From Alloboseaceae bacterium BT-24-1 (lineage in GTDB: Bacteria; Pseudomonadota; Alphaproteobacteria; Rhizobiales; Beijerinckiaceae), in NCBI GenBank assembly GCA_025846845.1, contig JAOYTL010000008.1, positions 1 to 64,000 on the forward strand: a stretch of DNA of 64,000 bases, given 5' to 3'. The translations under genes and the position numbers were made by a program. Under the pieces are notes generated by a model. The model was not told the DNA's origin. It did not search any database and was given only the letters and a program-made list of their open reading frames with translations. Positions 8,956-17,906 of this stretch are shown piece by piece. Position 1 is the first letter of the stretch; every line of letters starts with the position of its first letter.

Positions 8956-9028
8956 GTCGCAGCTCCGTGCTCTGCTGGTGGAAACGCCGCGGCCATGATT
9001 TGGTTTCGGCGGGAGCAGGGAGGTCAAG

Positions 9029-9478
9029 ATGCGACGGGGCGGTTTTTCCGGCGGCGCGTTGGCGCTGCTTTTCTCACTCGGCGCCGCGCAGGCGGTCGGC
9101 CCCGACTGGACCTATCTCGACGAGGACCCCGATTATCGCCAGGCGCGGCGCTGGATCGAGGAGAAGAACTACGAACCGGCGATCGACAAGTTGATGGGCC
9201 TGCTCGTCCGGCAACCGAACTCGCCGGAGCTGTTGAACTGGATCGCCTTCTCGCACCGCAAGCTGAAGAACTATCCGGTCTCGAAGCAGTTCTACGATGC
9301 CGCGCTGCTGCGCGACCCGACCTATCTGCCGGCGCTGGAATATCAGGGCGAATGGTTCCTCGAGACCGGCGACATGGCCTCGGCCAAGGCCAATCTCGAC
9401 AAGCTCGCCAAGCTCTGCGGCCGCTGCCATGAGTGGCAGGATCTCGACCAGGCGATCCGGGCGGCGGAAGGCAAGTAG
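9029..9478 (+). CDS. Secreted TPR-repeat protein
   Basis: This 149-residue protein has a cleavable signal peptide (residues 1 to about 22, ending AAQA) followed by two to three tetratricopeptide-like helical pairs (ARRWIEEKNYEPAIDKL; LLNWIAFSHRKLKNYPVSKQFYDAAL; ALEYQGEWFLETGDMASAKANL). The C-terminus has a CGRCHEW stretch. The CxxCH pattern could be read as a haem c site, but the rest is TPR and it lacks a cytochrome fold, so I do not call it a cytochrome. It probably acts as a periplasmic protein-protein adaptor. The partner is unknown. Confidence 0.75.
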   Translation: MRRGGFSGGALALLFSLGAAQAVGPDWTYLDEDPDYRQARRWIEEKNYEPAIDKLMGLLVRQPNSPELLNWIAFSHRKLKNYPVSKQFYDAALLRDPTYLPALEYQGEWFLETGDMASAKANLDKLAKLCGRCHEWQDLDQAIRAAEGK

Positions 9479-9571
9479 CGCCGTCACGCAAGCGTCACGG
9501 CGCTGTCGCGCGACTGCAAGATGCGGACGCGAAGCGGGGTCGTCCCGCTTTTCCTCTGACCGGAGCTTCCC

Positions 9572-10930
9572 ATGCGCCTGCGCCTCGTCGCTGCTCTTCT
9601 GCTGTCGTCCACCATGCTCGCCGGCGCACAGGATGCGCAAAAGGAGTTCCCGGCCAAGCTGGTCGGCCACACTTTGCTGCCGGCCAACACCATCATCCCG
9701 GCCCCGGCCGATGCGCCGGCCGATCTCAAGGTCTCCGGCAAGTTCACCACGCCCGGCAAGCGCATCGAGCAGGCCGGCACGGTGATGGGTCTTTCGGGCG
9801 GCCGCCCGACCGGCCTCTCCACCCCCTTCGCCGGCCAGCCGGTGCAGGGCTTTTCCGGCATCCGCTCGCTGGGGAATGGCGAGTTCCTGGTGCTGACCGA
9901 CAACGGCTTCGGCGCCAAGGCGAACTCGCCGGACGCGATGCTGTTCTTCCACCGCCTCAAGGCTGATTTCGAGGGCGGCAAGATCGAGCGCACCGCGACC
10001 ACCTTCCTGCATGATCCCGACAAGAAGGTGCCTTTCCGCATCGCCAATGAGGGCACGGACAAGCGCTATTTGACCGGCGCCGACTTCGATCCTGAGTCGA
10101 TCCAGCCGATCGGAGGCAAGTACTGGATCGGCGATGAGTTCGGCCCCTATCTGATCCGCGTCGATCAGACCGGCAAAGTCGAGGCCGTGTTCGAGACCAC
10201 GGTCGACGGCAAGCCGGCCCGCTCGCCCGACCACTACGCCGTGACCACGCCCGGCGCCCCCAACCTGCCGGTCGAGTTCAATGTCCGCCGCTCCAAGGGC
10301 TATGAGGGCATGGCGCAGTCGCCGGACGGCCGCTTCCTCTACCCGCTGCTCGAAGGGCCGCTCTGGAACGCCGAGACCAAGGGCAATGAAGAGGTCGACG
10401 GCAAGGAGGTGCTGCGCATCCTCGAATTCGACGTCCAGGCTGAGAAGTGGACCGGCCGCTCCTGGTTCTTCCCGCTCGAGCAGAAGGGCCTCGCCATCGG
10501 CGACTTCAACATGATCGACGCCACCACGGCGCTGATCATCGAGCGCGATAATGGCGAAGGCACTGCCGACCGCGCCTGCGCGGCCGGCCAGAAGGGCTCG
10601 GACTGCTTCCACGACCTCGCCAAGTTCAAGCGCATCGTGAAGATCGAGATGACCGACGCCAATGTCGGCAAGAGCGTGCGCAAGGTCGGCTATATCGACC
10701 TGATGAAGATCGCCGATCCCGACAGACGAGCGAAGCAGGGCGCCATCGACGGCGTGCTGCCCTTCCCGTTCTTCACCATCGAGAACGTCGACGTGGTCGA
10801 TCTCGCCAATGGCATCATCGTCGTCGGCAACGACAACAATCTGCCGTTCTCGTCGTCGCGCGACCCGAAGAAGGCGGATGACAACGAGCTGGTGCTGCTC
10901 TCGGTGAAGGAACTGCTCGCGGCCAAGTGA
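9572..10930 (+). CDS. Phytase-like esterase (PF13449 family), exported
   Basis: This 452-residue protein carries a signal peptide (cleavage likely after SSTMLAGA) and the 'esterase-like activity of phytase' beta-propeller domain. Recognisable stretches are GFSGIRSL-GNGEFLVLTDNGFG, DPESIQPIGGKYWIGDEFGPYL, and KGYEGMAQSPDGRFLYPLLEG. Such proteins are periplasmic or secreted phosphoester or ester hydrolases, often induced with phosphate limitation. No PHO box was identified here. The gene appears monocistronic and is followed by a strong hairpin at 10994-11021. Confidence 0.85.
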   Translation: MRLRLVAALLLSSTMLAGAQDAQKEFPAKLVGHTLLPANTIIPAPADAPADLKVSGKFTTPGKRIEQAGTVMGLSGGRPTGLSTPFAGQPVQGFSGIRSLGNGEFLVLTDNGFGAKANSPDAMLFFHRLKADFEGGKIERTATTFLHDPDKKVPFRIANEGTDKRYLTGADFDPESIQPIGGKYWIGDEFGPYLIRVDQTGKVEAVFETTVDGKPARSPDHYAVTTPGAPNLPVEFNVRRSKGYEGMAQSPDGRFLYPLLEGPLWNAETKGNEEVDGKEVLRILEFDVQAEKWTGRSWFFPLEQKGLAIGDFNMIDATTALIIERDNGEGTADRACAAGQKGSDCFHDLAKFKRIVKIEMTDANVGKSVRKVGYIDLMKIADPDRRAKQGAIDGVLPFPFFTIENVDVVDLANGIIVVGNDNNLPFSSSRDPKKADDNELVLLSVKELLAAK

Positions 10931-10993
10931 GCCTCCCGGCTCGCCCAAGTTACGGCGAAGTTGAATACCGCCTGCGCCAAGTTGTCAGGTGTC

Positions 10994-11021
10994 GTCATGG
11001 CCGGCTCACGCCGGCCATGAC
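10994..11021. repeat. Perfect 12-bp hairpin, member of the REP-like family or terminator
   Basis: GTCATGGCCGGC-TCAC-GCCGGCCATGAC is a perfect inverted repeat followed by TGTTTATT. Its outer GTCATGG/CCATGAC ends match the repeats near the left edge, with a different loop and no CCACGTC tail. It may serve as the transcription terminator of the esterase gene. Confidence 0.7.
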
Positions 11022-11133
11022 TGTTTATTGACTAGTCCTTGAGCTGTTTCGGCGACAGGCGTATAATGTGCTGGACCAAGCGCCTCGTGCGTGAGGCGCC
11101 GTGGTTGGATGATCTTCACCGATGGAGGTGATC

Positions 11134-11496
11134 ATGTTGACCGCGAATATGAGTGGAAAACGGCCGCAGGACTGGCTCAACCTGATCCTCGGCGCACTCC
11201 TGTTCATCTCGCCCTGGATGATGGGCTTCCTGGCCGACACCATGCCGACCCGCAATGCCTGGCTGGTCGGCGCCGTGCTCGCCCTGATCGCGATCGCAGC
11301 GCTCTTTGCCTTCGCGGAATGGGAGGAATGGGTGAATCTGGCGCTCGGCCTCTGGCTGATCGCCGCGCCCTGGATCCTCGGCTTCGCCGGCAATGCCGGC
11401 GCGTTCCAGACACATCTGGTGCTCGGCGTGCTGACGGCCGCCGTCTCGGCCTGGGCGGTCTGGGACTACCGGCACGAGCCGCATGCCACAGCCTGA
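11134..11496 (+). CDS. SPW-repeat membrane protein
   Basis: This protein of 120 residues has four hydrophobic segments and two SPW-type repeats, seen as LFISPWMMGF and LIAAPWILGF, each followed by another helix. The start at 11134 is favoured because an unusually complete Shine-Dalgarno sequence, GGAGGTGAT (11124-11132), precedes it. The earlier ATG at 11122 overlaps that site and cannot use it. SPW proteins are small inner-membrane proteins of unknown function. The gene is monocistronic, running toward the ABC transporter genes on the other strand. Confidence 0.85.
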   Translation: MLTANMSGKRPQDWLNLILGALLFISPWMMGFLADTMPTRNAWLVGAVLALIAIAALFAFAEWEEWVNLALGLWLIAAPWILGFAGNAGAFQTHLVLGVLTAAVSAWAVWDYRHEPHATA

Positions 11497-11541
11497 ACGA
11501 CCGGCCGGGTCTGCTCTACCCGCGGACCCGGCCGCACGATC

Positions 11542-12321
11542 CTAACCCCGCAGCGCCCCTGGGCCAGCGACCGCGCCGGGCGGGCATTTGCCCGAGATGA
11601 TCATGCCCAGCACCTCGTCCTGAGTGACGTCGCGGACATGGGCGGTGCCGACCACCTTGCCGTTCTTCATCACGCTGACGCGGTCGGCGAGATCGAAGAC
11701 ATCGTGCAGATCATGGCTGATCAGGAAGATGCCGATGCCCTGCTTCTTCAGCTCGAGGATGAGGTCGGCGACTTGCCTGGTTTCGGCCGGGCCGAGTGCC
11801 GCCGTCGGCTCGTCCATGATCAGCACGCGGGCGTTGAAATAGATCGCGCGGGCGATCGCGACCGACTGGCGCTGGCCGCCGGAGAGCGCTTTCACCGGCT
11901 CCTTGAAGCGGCGGAAATGCGGGTTGAGCCGGCCCATCACCTTGCGCGTTTCAGATTCCATCGCGCTGTCGTCGAGCGTGCCCCAGGAGGTCAAAAGCTC
12001 GCGGCCGAGGAAGATGTTGGCGGCGGCGTCGACATTGTCGGCGAGAGCGAGCGTCTGGTAGATCGTCTCGATGCCATAGCGCTTGGCATCACGGGGCGAG
12101 GCGATCGAAGCCGGCTCGCCGGCGACCCTGATCTCGCCGGCGTCGGCGCGATAGGCCCCCGACAGGATCTTGATCAGCGTCGACTTGCCGGCGCCGTTAT
12201 GGCCGAGCAGGCCGACGACCTCGCCGGCATGGAGATCGACGCTGGCATGGTCGACCGCCTTGATGCCGCCGAAGGCGATCGAGATCTCGCGCATCTCGAA
12301 AAGGGGCGTGGTCATGTCCAT
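11542..12321 (-). CDS. Sugar-type ABC importer, ATP-binding protein
   Basis: This ATPase of 259 residues energises an importer. Walker A is GHNGAGKST, the signature motif is ALSGGQRQ, Walker B is VLIMDEPTAAL, and the switch histidine is in ISHDLHDV. It has one ABC domain, not the two-domain layout of XylG or RbsA, so it would act as a homodimer. An AAGGAGGG site precedes the ATG at 12321. The permease gene ends 11 bases upstream, so it is the last gene of a binding protein-permease-ATPase operon. Confidence 0.92.
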   Translation of the reverse strand: MDMTTPLFEMREISIAFGGIKAVDHASVDLHAGEVVGLLGHNGAGKSTLIKILSGAYRADAGEIRVAGEPASIASPRDAKRYGIETIYQTLALADNVDAAANIFLGRELLTSWGTLDDSAMESETRKVMGRLNPHFRRFKEPVKALSGGQRQSVAIARAIYFNARVLIMDEPTAALGPAETRQVADLILELKKQGIGIFLISHDLHDVFDLADRVSVMKNGKVVGTAHVRDVTQDEVLGMIISGKCPPGAVAGPGALRG

Positions 12322-12332
12322 GGCGCCCTCCT

Positions 12333-13629
12333 TCAGCCGAGCCGCTTGCGATAGAGCCCGTCGAGCCAGACGGCGAGCACGAGCACGATGCCGACGACGA
12401 TGTTCTGCAAGGGCGTGTCGACGCCGATCAGCACCATGCCGGACTGCAACGACTGCATCACGAGCGCGCCGAGCATCGCGCCGGCAATGGTGCCGACGCC
12501 GCCGGCGAGCGAGGTGCCGCCGATCACCGCCGCGGCGATGACGTAGAGCTCGTCGAGCTGGCCGGCGGAGTTGGTCGCGGCATTGAGGCGTGCTGTCGAG
12601 ATACAGGCGGCGATGCCGACCAGCGCCCCCATCAGCCCGTAGACCAGCATCAGCACTTTGCGCGTGTTGACGCCGGAGAGCTGCGCCGCTTCCGGATTGC
12701 CGCCGATGGCGAAGACGTAGCGACCGAAGCGCAAACGCGTCGTCAGGAACGTTATCGCGACGCCGACCGTGAGCGCGAGCAGGACCGGCACGGCGAGGCC
12801 GTGGCCGATGACAAGCCCGCCATCGGGCCAGGTACCGCCTTTCGCCTCGGTGAGGCGGCGGGCGATGCCGGCCGGCAAGGCATAGGCATTGGCGATCATG
12901 ACGCTGCCGAGCACCGTGCCGCAGGCAAGCATGGCGAGCGCGAGCTCGGCCCAGAGCGGGCGCAAGGCGAAGCCGTAGCGCTTGCGCCGGCGCCGCGCGA
13001 AGGCGATGCCCGCGACGATCAGCGCGCAGATGACCAGGCCGATCGCCCAGGAAGCGGAGGTGCCGATTGCACCCTCGATGCCACCGCCGAGCGGGCGGAA
13101 GCGCGAATCCATCGGCGCGATGGTCTGGCCTTGCGTGACCCACCAGGCGCCGCCGCGCCAGACCAGAAGGCCACCGAGCGTGACGATGAAGGAGGGGATG
13201 GCGAGATAGGCGATCAGCGCGCCCTGGAACAGGCCGATCAAACTGCCGAGCGCGACCGCCGTCGCGATCGAGATCAGCCAGGTCGCCGGATGCTCGAAGC
13301 CGATCAGATCGGGCAGCAGCCGCGCCTGGACGAGGCCGACGACCATACCGACGAAGCCGAGCATGGAGCCGACCGAGAGGTCGATATTGCGGGTGACGAT
13401 GACCAGCACCATGCCGCAGGCCATCACCGCGACCGAAGCGGTCTGGACCGAGAGATTCCAGAGGTTGCGCGGCGTCAGGAAGGCGCCGCCCGAGAGCCAG
13501 TTGAAGCCGAGCCAGATCACCGCCAGCGCGGCGATCATGCCGACCATCCGCGCATCGAACTCGATCGCGCGCAGATGGTCGGCGAACGTCTTCACATCCT
13601 GCGACGGCGCTGCCGGCGCGGGTGCGAGT

Positions 13630-13637
<8 letters not shown>
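12333..13637 (-). CDS. Sugar-type ABC importer, permease
   Basis: This inner-membrane protein of about 434 residues has roughly ten to twelve hydrophobic segments and belongs to the BPD_transp_2 family (XylH/RbsC-like). The family's conserved GG-x-S-LAGG-like stretch is present (VIGGTSLAGGVGTIAGAMLGALV). I prefer the GTG at 13637, which overlaps the stop of the binding-protein gene by eight bases; an ATG at 13661 would overlap it by 32. Its length and long N-terminal cytoplasmic part (QDVKTFADHLRAIEFDARM) fit XylH-like permeases. Confidence 0.9.
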
Positions 13638-14679
<1,042 letters not shown>

Positions 14680-14808
14680 GGCGTTTCTCCCTCATTGCGG
14701 CCGCGCGCATTCGTGCGGCGCGTCGGATCGGAGGGCAGGTGAGCTTATCGGGTCGCGGGCTGTCAAGCACACATTGAGGGCAATGCCGATTGCACGCGCC
14801 GCGTGTAT

Positions 14809-14820
14809 GTAATCGATTGC
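14809..14820. promoter_or_regulatory. Possible LacI-family operator upstream of the ABC operon
   Basis: GTAATCGATTGC is a near-palindrome centred on CG, like many LacI-family sites in this order. It lies about 130 bases upstream of the binding-protein start. A TTGACA element on the minus strand (14766-14761) lies between it and the gene. No LacI-type regulator is in the window. The remainder of 14680-14899 shows nothing else clear. Confidence 0.3.
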
Positions 14821-14899
14821 GCCTGCCTTGAAGCGATTGGTTCCGGATGGGATTTCACGCAGCGGCATGACGCCCGGAGAACAGGCGGATTCGAGCGCT

Positions 14900-16132
14900 C
14901 TAGCGGCAGAGGGTGGTACGCAGGGCCGGCAGGCGCAAAATCTCGGCAGCGGTTCCAGTGCGCTGCCAGCTGGCGGGGTTGCTGTCCTCGGCCGGCGGGT
15001 CGACACGCAGGAAAACCGAACTCCGGTCCGTCAGGCGGCACAGGAATTCGCGCTGGATCTCGGCCGTCATCGGCCCTTCGGGCGCCGAGCCATCCTCGTT
15101 CGACGCGACGATCAATGGGCTTCCCGGCAGGGTGATCGTGACGGTCCGCAGCCGTGTCGAAAGAGCGGCCTGGCCGACGAAGAGCTGAAACTGCAGCGCC
15201 GCCGTCTGCTGGTAGCGTCCTTCTCCGACCGACAGCGCCAACCGCAATTTACCGCCGCGGTGCGCGCCGAGTTCGACGGAACCGACCGGAGTGGAAGGCG
15301 CGACCAGCGTCGCCGGAAGCACAGGCGCTGCGCTGAAGCTCGCGGGCGTGTCGGGCGCCTGCGAGGCCCGCAGGCTGGAAAAAGCGAGCGAGGCGGGCCC
15401 GATCTCGGTCGCGATCGTCGTCGCGCGCATCTCGTCGGGCTTGAGGTAGCGCATCGTGTCAGCCGGCGTCGACACCGTCGTCTCGAGAAAGGAGCGGTCG
15501 AGCCCCATCGCATCGAGATAGCGCCTCATCTTGGCGTCGATTTCGCCGGTCGCCTGCTCCTGCTTGACCGTCCGCGTCTCGGTTCTCTCGTCGACCAGTT
15601 CCTTGCGCCCGCGCACGATCTTGTAGTCGCGCACCGTCGTCGTCTCGGTCTCGACGATGGTCTGCTGATGCACGCCGATGCGCGATTGCGGCGGAATGAT
15701 CCGGCGTTGCCCGCCGGCGAGGAAGAGCGTGCAGGCCGAGGCGCAGAGCGGGCTGCGCTCGTCGATCGTGCCGAGTGCCGGGTCACGCTGGGTGAAGACG
15801 GTGCGGGCGACCGCGATGTCGAGGCCACTCTTGCGGACGAGCTCGCCCATGGCGATCGCGGCCTCGACCGTGCCGCCGGTCGAGTAGACCAGCAGCGGCA
15901 ATTTGCGCCCGTTCAATTCAGCGAGCGCACGGCGCAGTTCGGCGACCGTGTCGTTGCTGATCGCGCCCTGGGCCGCGAGCCATTCGCGGCACTCGGGCTC
16001 GCACGGCTCGGCGCTGCGCGTCAGCACGATACGCATCGGCTCCGGCCGCGGCGCCGCGGCAGGCTTGTCCTGCGCCACCGCCGGCAAAGCGAGCAGCGAA
16101 AATGCCAGGGCCAGAAGAGGAACGATACGCAT
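14900..16132 (-). CDS. Periplasmic protein with a ClpP-like domain (COG3904 type)
   Basis: This protein of 410 residues begins with a clear signal peptide (MRIVPLLALAFSLLALPAVA) when started at the ATG at 16132. The next 170 residues look like a ClpP/crotonase fold: LLVYSTGGTVEAAIAMGELVR, then SPLCASACTLFLAGGQRRI with a candidate nucleophile serine, and RIGVHQQ with a candidate histidine. A charged linker and a C-terminal beta-rich domain follow. Proteins of this group are thought to be periplasmic serine proteases or relatives; activity is unproven. It stands alone between the ABC operon and an aldo/keto reductase gene. Confidence 0.75.
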   Translation of the reverse strand: MRIVPLLALAFSLLALPAVAQDKPAAAPRPEPMRIVLTRSAEPCEPECREWLAAQGAISNDTVAELRRALAELNGRKLPLLVYSTGGTVEAAIAMGELVRKSGLDIAVARTVFTQRDPALGTIDERSPLCASACTLFLAGGQRRIIPPQSRIGVHQQTIVETETTTVRDYKIVRGRKELVDERTETRTVKQEQATGEIDAKMRRYLDAMGLDRSFLETTVSTPADTMRYLKPDEMRATTIATEIGPASLAFSSLRASQAPDTPASFSAAPVLPATLVAPSTPVGSVELGAHRGGKLRLALSVGEGRYQQTAALQFQLFVGQAALSTRLRTVTITLPGSPLIVASNEDGSAPEGPMTAEIQREFLCRLTDRSSVFLRVDPPAEDSNPASWQRTGTAAEILRLPALRTTLCR

Positions 16133-16286
16133 CAAGAAACCAGCGTTATCCGCCGCAGTCGGCGCAAGGAAGCCCCAGGCGCGATGATTTGACAACAGCC
16201 CCCCTGCCCCGTCGCACGGGCAGGGAGGCTGGATTGACGATCTCACTTGGCCGTTGGGCTTCTTTGAGGCGCTCTCGCGGCGGATT

Positions 16287-17225
16287 TCAGCGCGTGATCG
16301 CGTCGATCTCAGCCAGCTCCTCGGCCGTCAGCGCCCAGTCGGCCGCCTTGACGTTGGCGGCGATCTGCTCGGGCCTGGTCGCGCCGGCGATGACGCTGGA
16401 GACGACCGGCTGGGCCGCCAGCCAGGAGAAGGCGAGCTCGAGCAGCGTCTTGCCGCGCGCCTCGCAGAAGGCAGCGAGCTTTTCGGTCTTCAGCCAGTTC
16501 GCCTCGATCAGCACCTCGCCGGCCCGCTGCGCCTCACGGGTCATGCGGGCTCCCTCCGGCATCGGCGCATTACGCTGGTACTTGCCGGTGAGGAGTCCGT
16601 TGGCGAGCGGGAAATAGGGCAGGAGCCCCATGCCGAAATGTTGGGCGGACGGGATCAGCTCCTTCTCGGCACCGCGCACCAGCAGGCTGTACTCGTCCTG
16701 ACAGGAAGCGAAGCCCTCGACGCCGAGCGTCTTCGCGGTCCAGTGCGCATCGGCGACCTGCCAGGACGGCAGGTTCGAGCAGCCGATATAGCGGATCTTG
16801 CCCTGGCGGATCAGATCCTCGAGCGCCCGTAGCGTCTCCTCGATCGGGGTCAGCGGGTCGGGCCGGTGCAGCTGATAGAGGTCGAGCCAGTCGGTCTTCA
16901 ATCGCTTCAGCGAGGCCTCGACCGCCTCGATGATATAGCGCCGGGAGCCGCCCTTCTTCACGCCCTCCTCGTCCATGTTCATGCCGAACTTGCTGGCGAG
17001 CACGATGTCCTTGCGGCGGGCGCCGAGCAGTTCGCCGAGCGCCAGCTCCGAGCCGCCGCGATTGCCGTACATGTCGGCGGTGTCGAACAGCGTGATGCCG
17101 TGCTCGATCGCAGCGTCGACGACCTTGCGCGCCGCCTCAAGGTCGATCCGACCGCCGAAATTATTGCAGCCAAGGCCGACGAGCGAGACGCGTAGGCCAG
17201 AGCGGCCGAGATTGCGAAACTGCAT
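16287..17225 (-). CDS. Aldo/keto reductase
   Basis: This is a 312-residue TIM-barrel NADPH-dependent oxidoreductase. The catalytic tetrad is visible as D48, Y53, K79 and H120 (GITLFDTADMYG; LASKFG; LYQLHRPD). SSVIAGATRPEQI near residue 290 forms the cofactor phosphate-binding region. It is close to the YajO/Tas-like group acting on assorted aldehydes. The substrate is unknown. The ATG at 17225 is the conserved start (MQFRNLGRSGLRVS). Confidence 0.92.
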   Translation of the reverse strand: MQFRNLGRSGLRVSLVGLGCNNFGGRIDLEAARKVVDAAIEHGITLFDTADMYGNRGGSELALGELLGARRKDIVLASKFGMNMDEEGVKKGGSRRYIIEAVEASLKRLKTDWLDLYQLHRPDPLTPIEETLRALEDLIRQGKIRYIGCSNLPSWQVADAHWTAKTLGVEGFASCQDEYSLLVRGAEKELIPSAQHFGMGLLPYFPLANGLLTGKYQRNAPMPEGARMTREAQRAGEVLIEANWLKTEKLAAFCEARGKTLLELAFSWLAAQPVVSSVIAGATRPEQIAANVKAADWALTAEELAEIDAITR

Positions 17226-17333
17226 GGTGACATCCTTCCCCTTTGAGCGGAGCGCAAGGGAGCAGAGCCAAGAGCGGGAGACAATGGCGCCTGCTGCAGG
17301 ACAGGTCCGCGGCGATCGAACGGCCGAGGCCGT

Positions 17334-17906
17334 TCAGCCCAGCGTGGACAGCCAGTTCGTCTTGCCAAGCACTTCACCGGCTAGCTCAGCCGGTGTGCGG
17401 TCATCCGTTTCGACGACGATGAAACCGCTCACTGGCTCATCCGTCATGCGTTTCGCCTGGCGCAGCGAGCGTTCGATCTGGGCATCTCGGCCCGCTCCGG
17501 TCTCACGCCGGTCGAGCCGTTCGAGCAGGGTTTCGTCACCGGCGCGTAGGCGCACCACGGTGATGCGGGCGTCGGGAATGGCGGCGAGGATCCAGCTTTT
17601 GTCGAAACCGACATGCAGCATCACGCCCGACATGATCAGGCGGGTATGGCCGAGCGCGCGATAGGTGCCCCAGAGAGCGGCGAGATTGAGCTGACTGACG
17701 TCGCGGGCGCCGGGCGCCAGCGGGGCCAGTTCCTCGGCGCCGGGTTTTGGGAAGACACGGTCGAGCTCGTCGCTCTCGATCGCCACATGGGCGATGCCGG
17801 CCTCGGCCAGCACTGTGCCCATCTCCCAGCACAGGGTCGACTTGCCGATCCCGGCCGGGCCGGTGATCAGCAGGATCTCGACCGAAGCGCAGAAGGCCGA
17901 ATTCAG
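17334..17906 (-). CDS. Small AAA/P-loop kinase-like protein, start uncertain
   Basis: The protein encodes EILLITGPAGIGKSTLCWEM, a complete Walker A (GPAGIGKS), followed by an adenylate-kinase-like domain with HVAIESDELDRVF and IPDARITVVRLRAGDETLLERLDRRE. The first in-frame ATG (17822) lies after the Walker A and would delete it, so it cannot be the functional start. Upstream, no ATG, GTG or TTG occurs in frame before a stop codon near 18003. The listed start is a CTG at 17906 that overlaps the typA stop codon, chosen because AGAAGG lies at a reasonable distance and the genes would be coupled; an ATC or ATT start or a frameshift is possible. The substrate is unknown. Confidence 0.55.
   Translation of the reverse strand: MNSAFCASVEILLITGPAGIGKSTLCWEMGTVLAEAGIAHVAIESDELDRVFPKPGAEELAPLAPGARDVSQLNLAALWGTYRALGHTRLIMSGVMLHVGFDKSWILAAIPDARITVVRLRAGDETLLERLDRRETGAGRDAQIERSLRQAKRMTDEPVSGFIVVETDDRTPAELAGEVLGKTNWLSTLG

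Noticed and set aside
9029..9478. Cytochrome c reading based on CGRCH
   Set aside because: A single CxxCH at the end of a TPR-type helical protein without a haem-binding fold or distal methionine context is not enough.
9074..10948. Reverse-strand open frame opposite the TPR and phytase-like genes
   Set aside because: Both plus-strand genes have signal peptides and clear domains; the reverse frame has none.
10994..11021. Certain intrinsic terminator
   Set aside because: The hairpin is strong, but the following TGTTTATT is a poor U tract and the ends match the REP-like repeats, so I list it as a repeat with possible terminator function.
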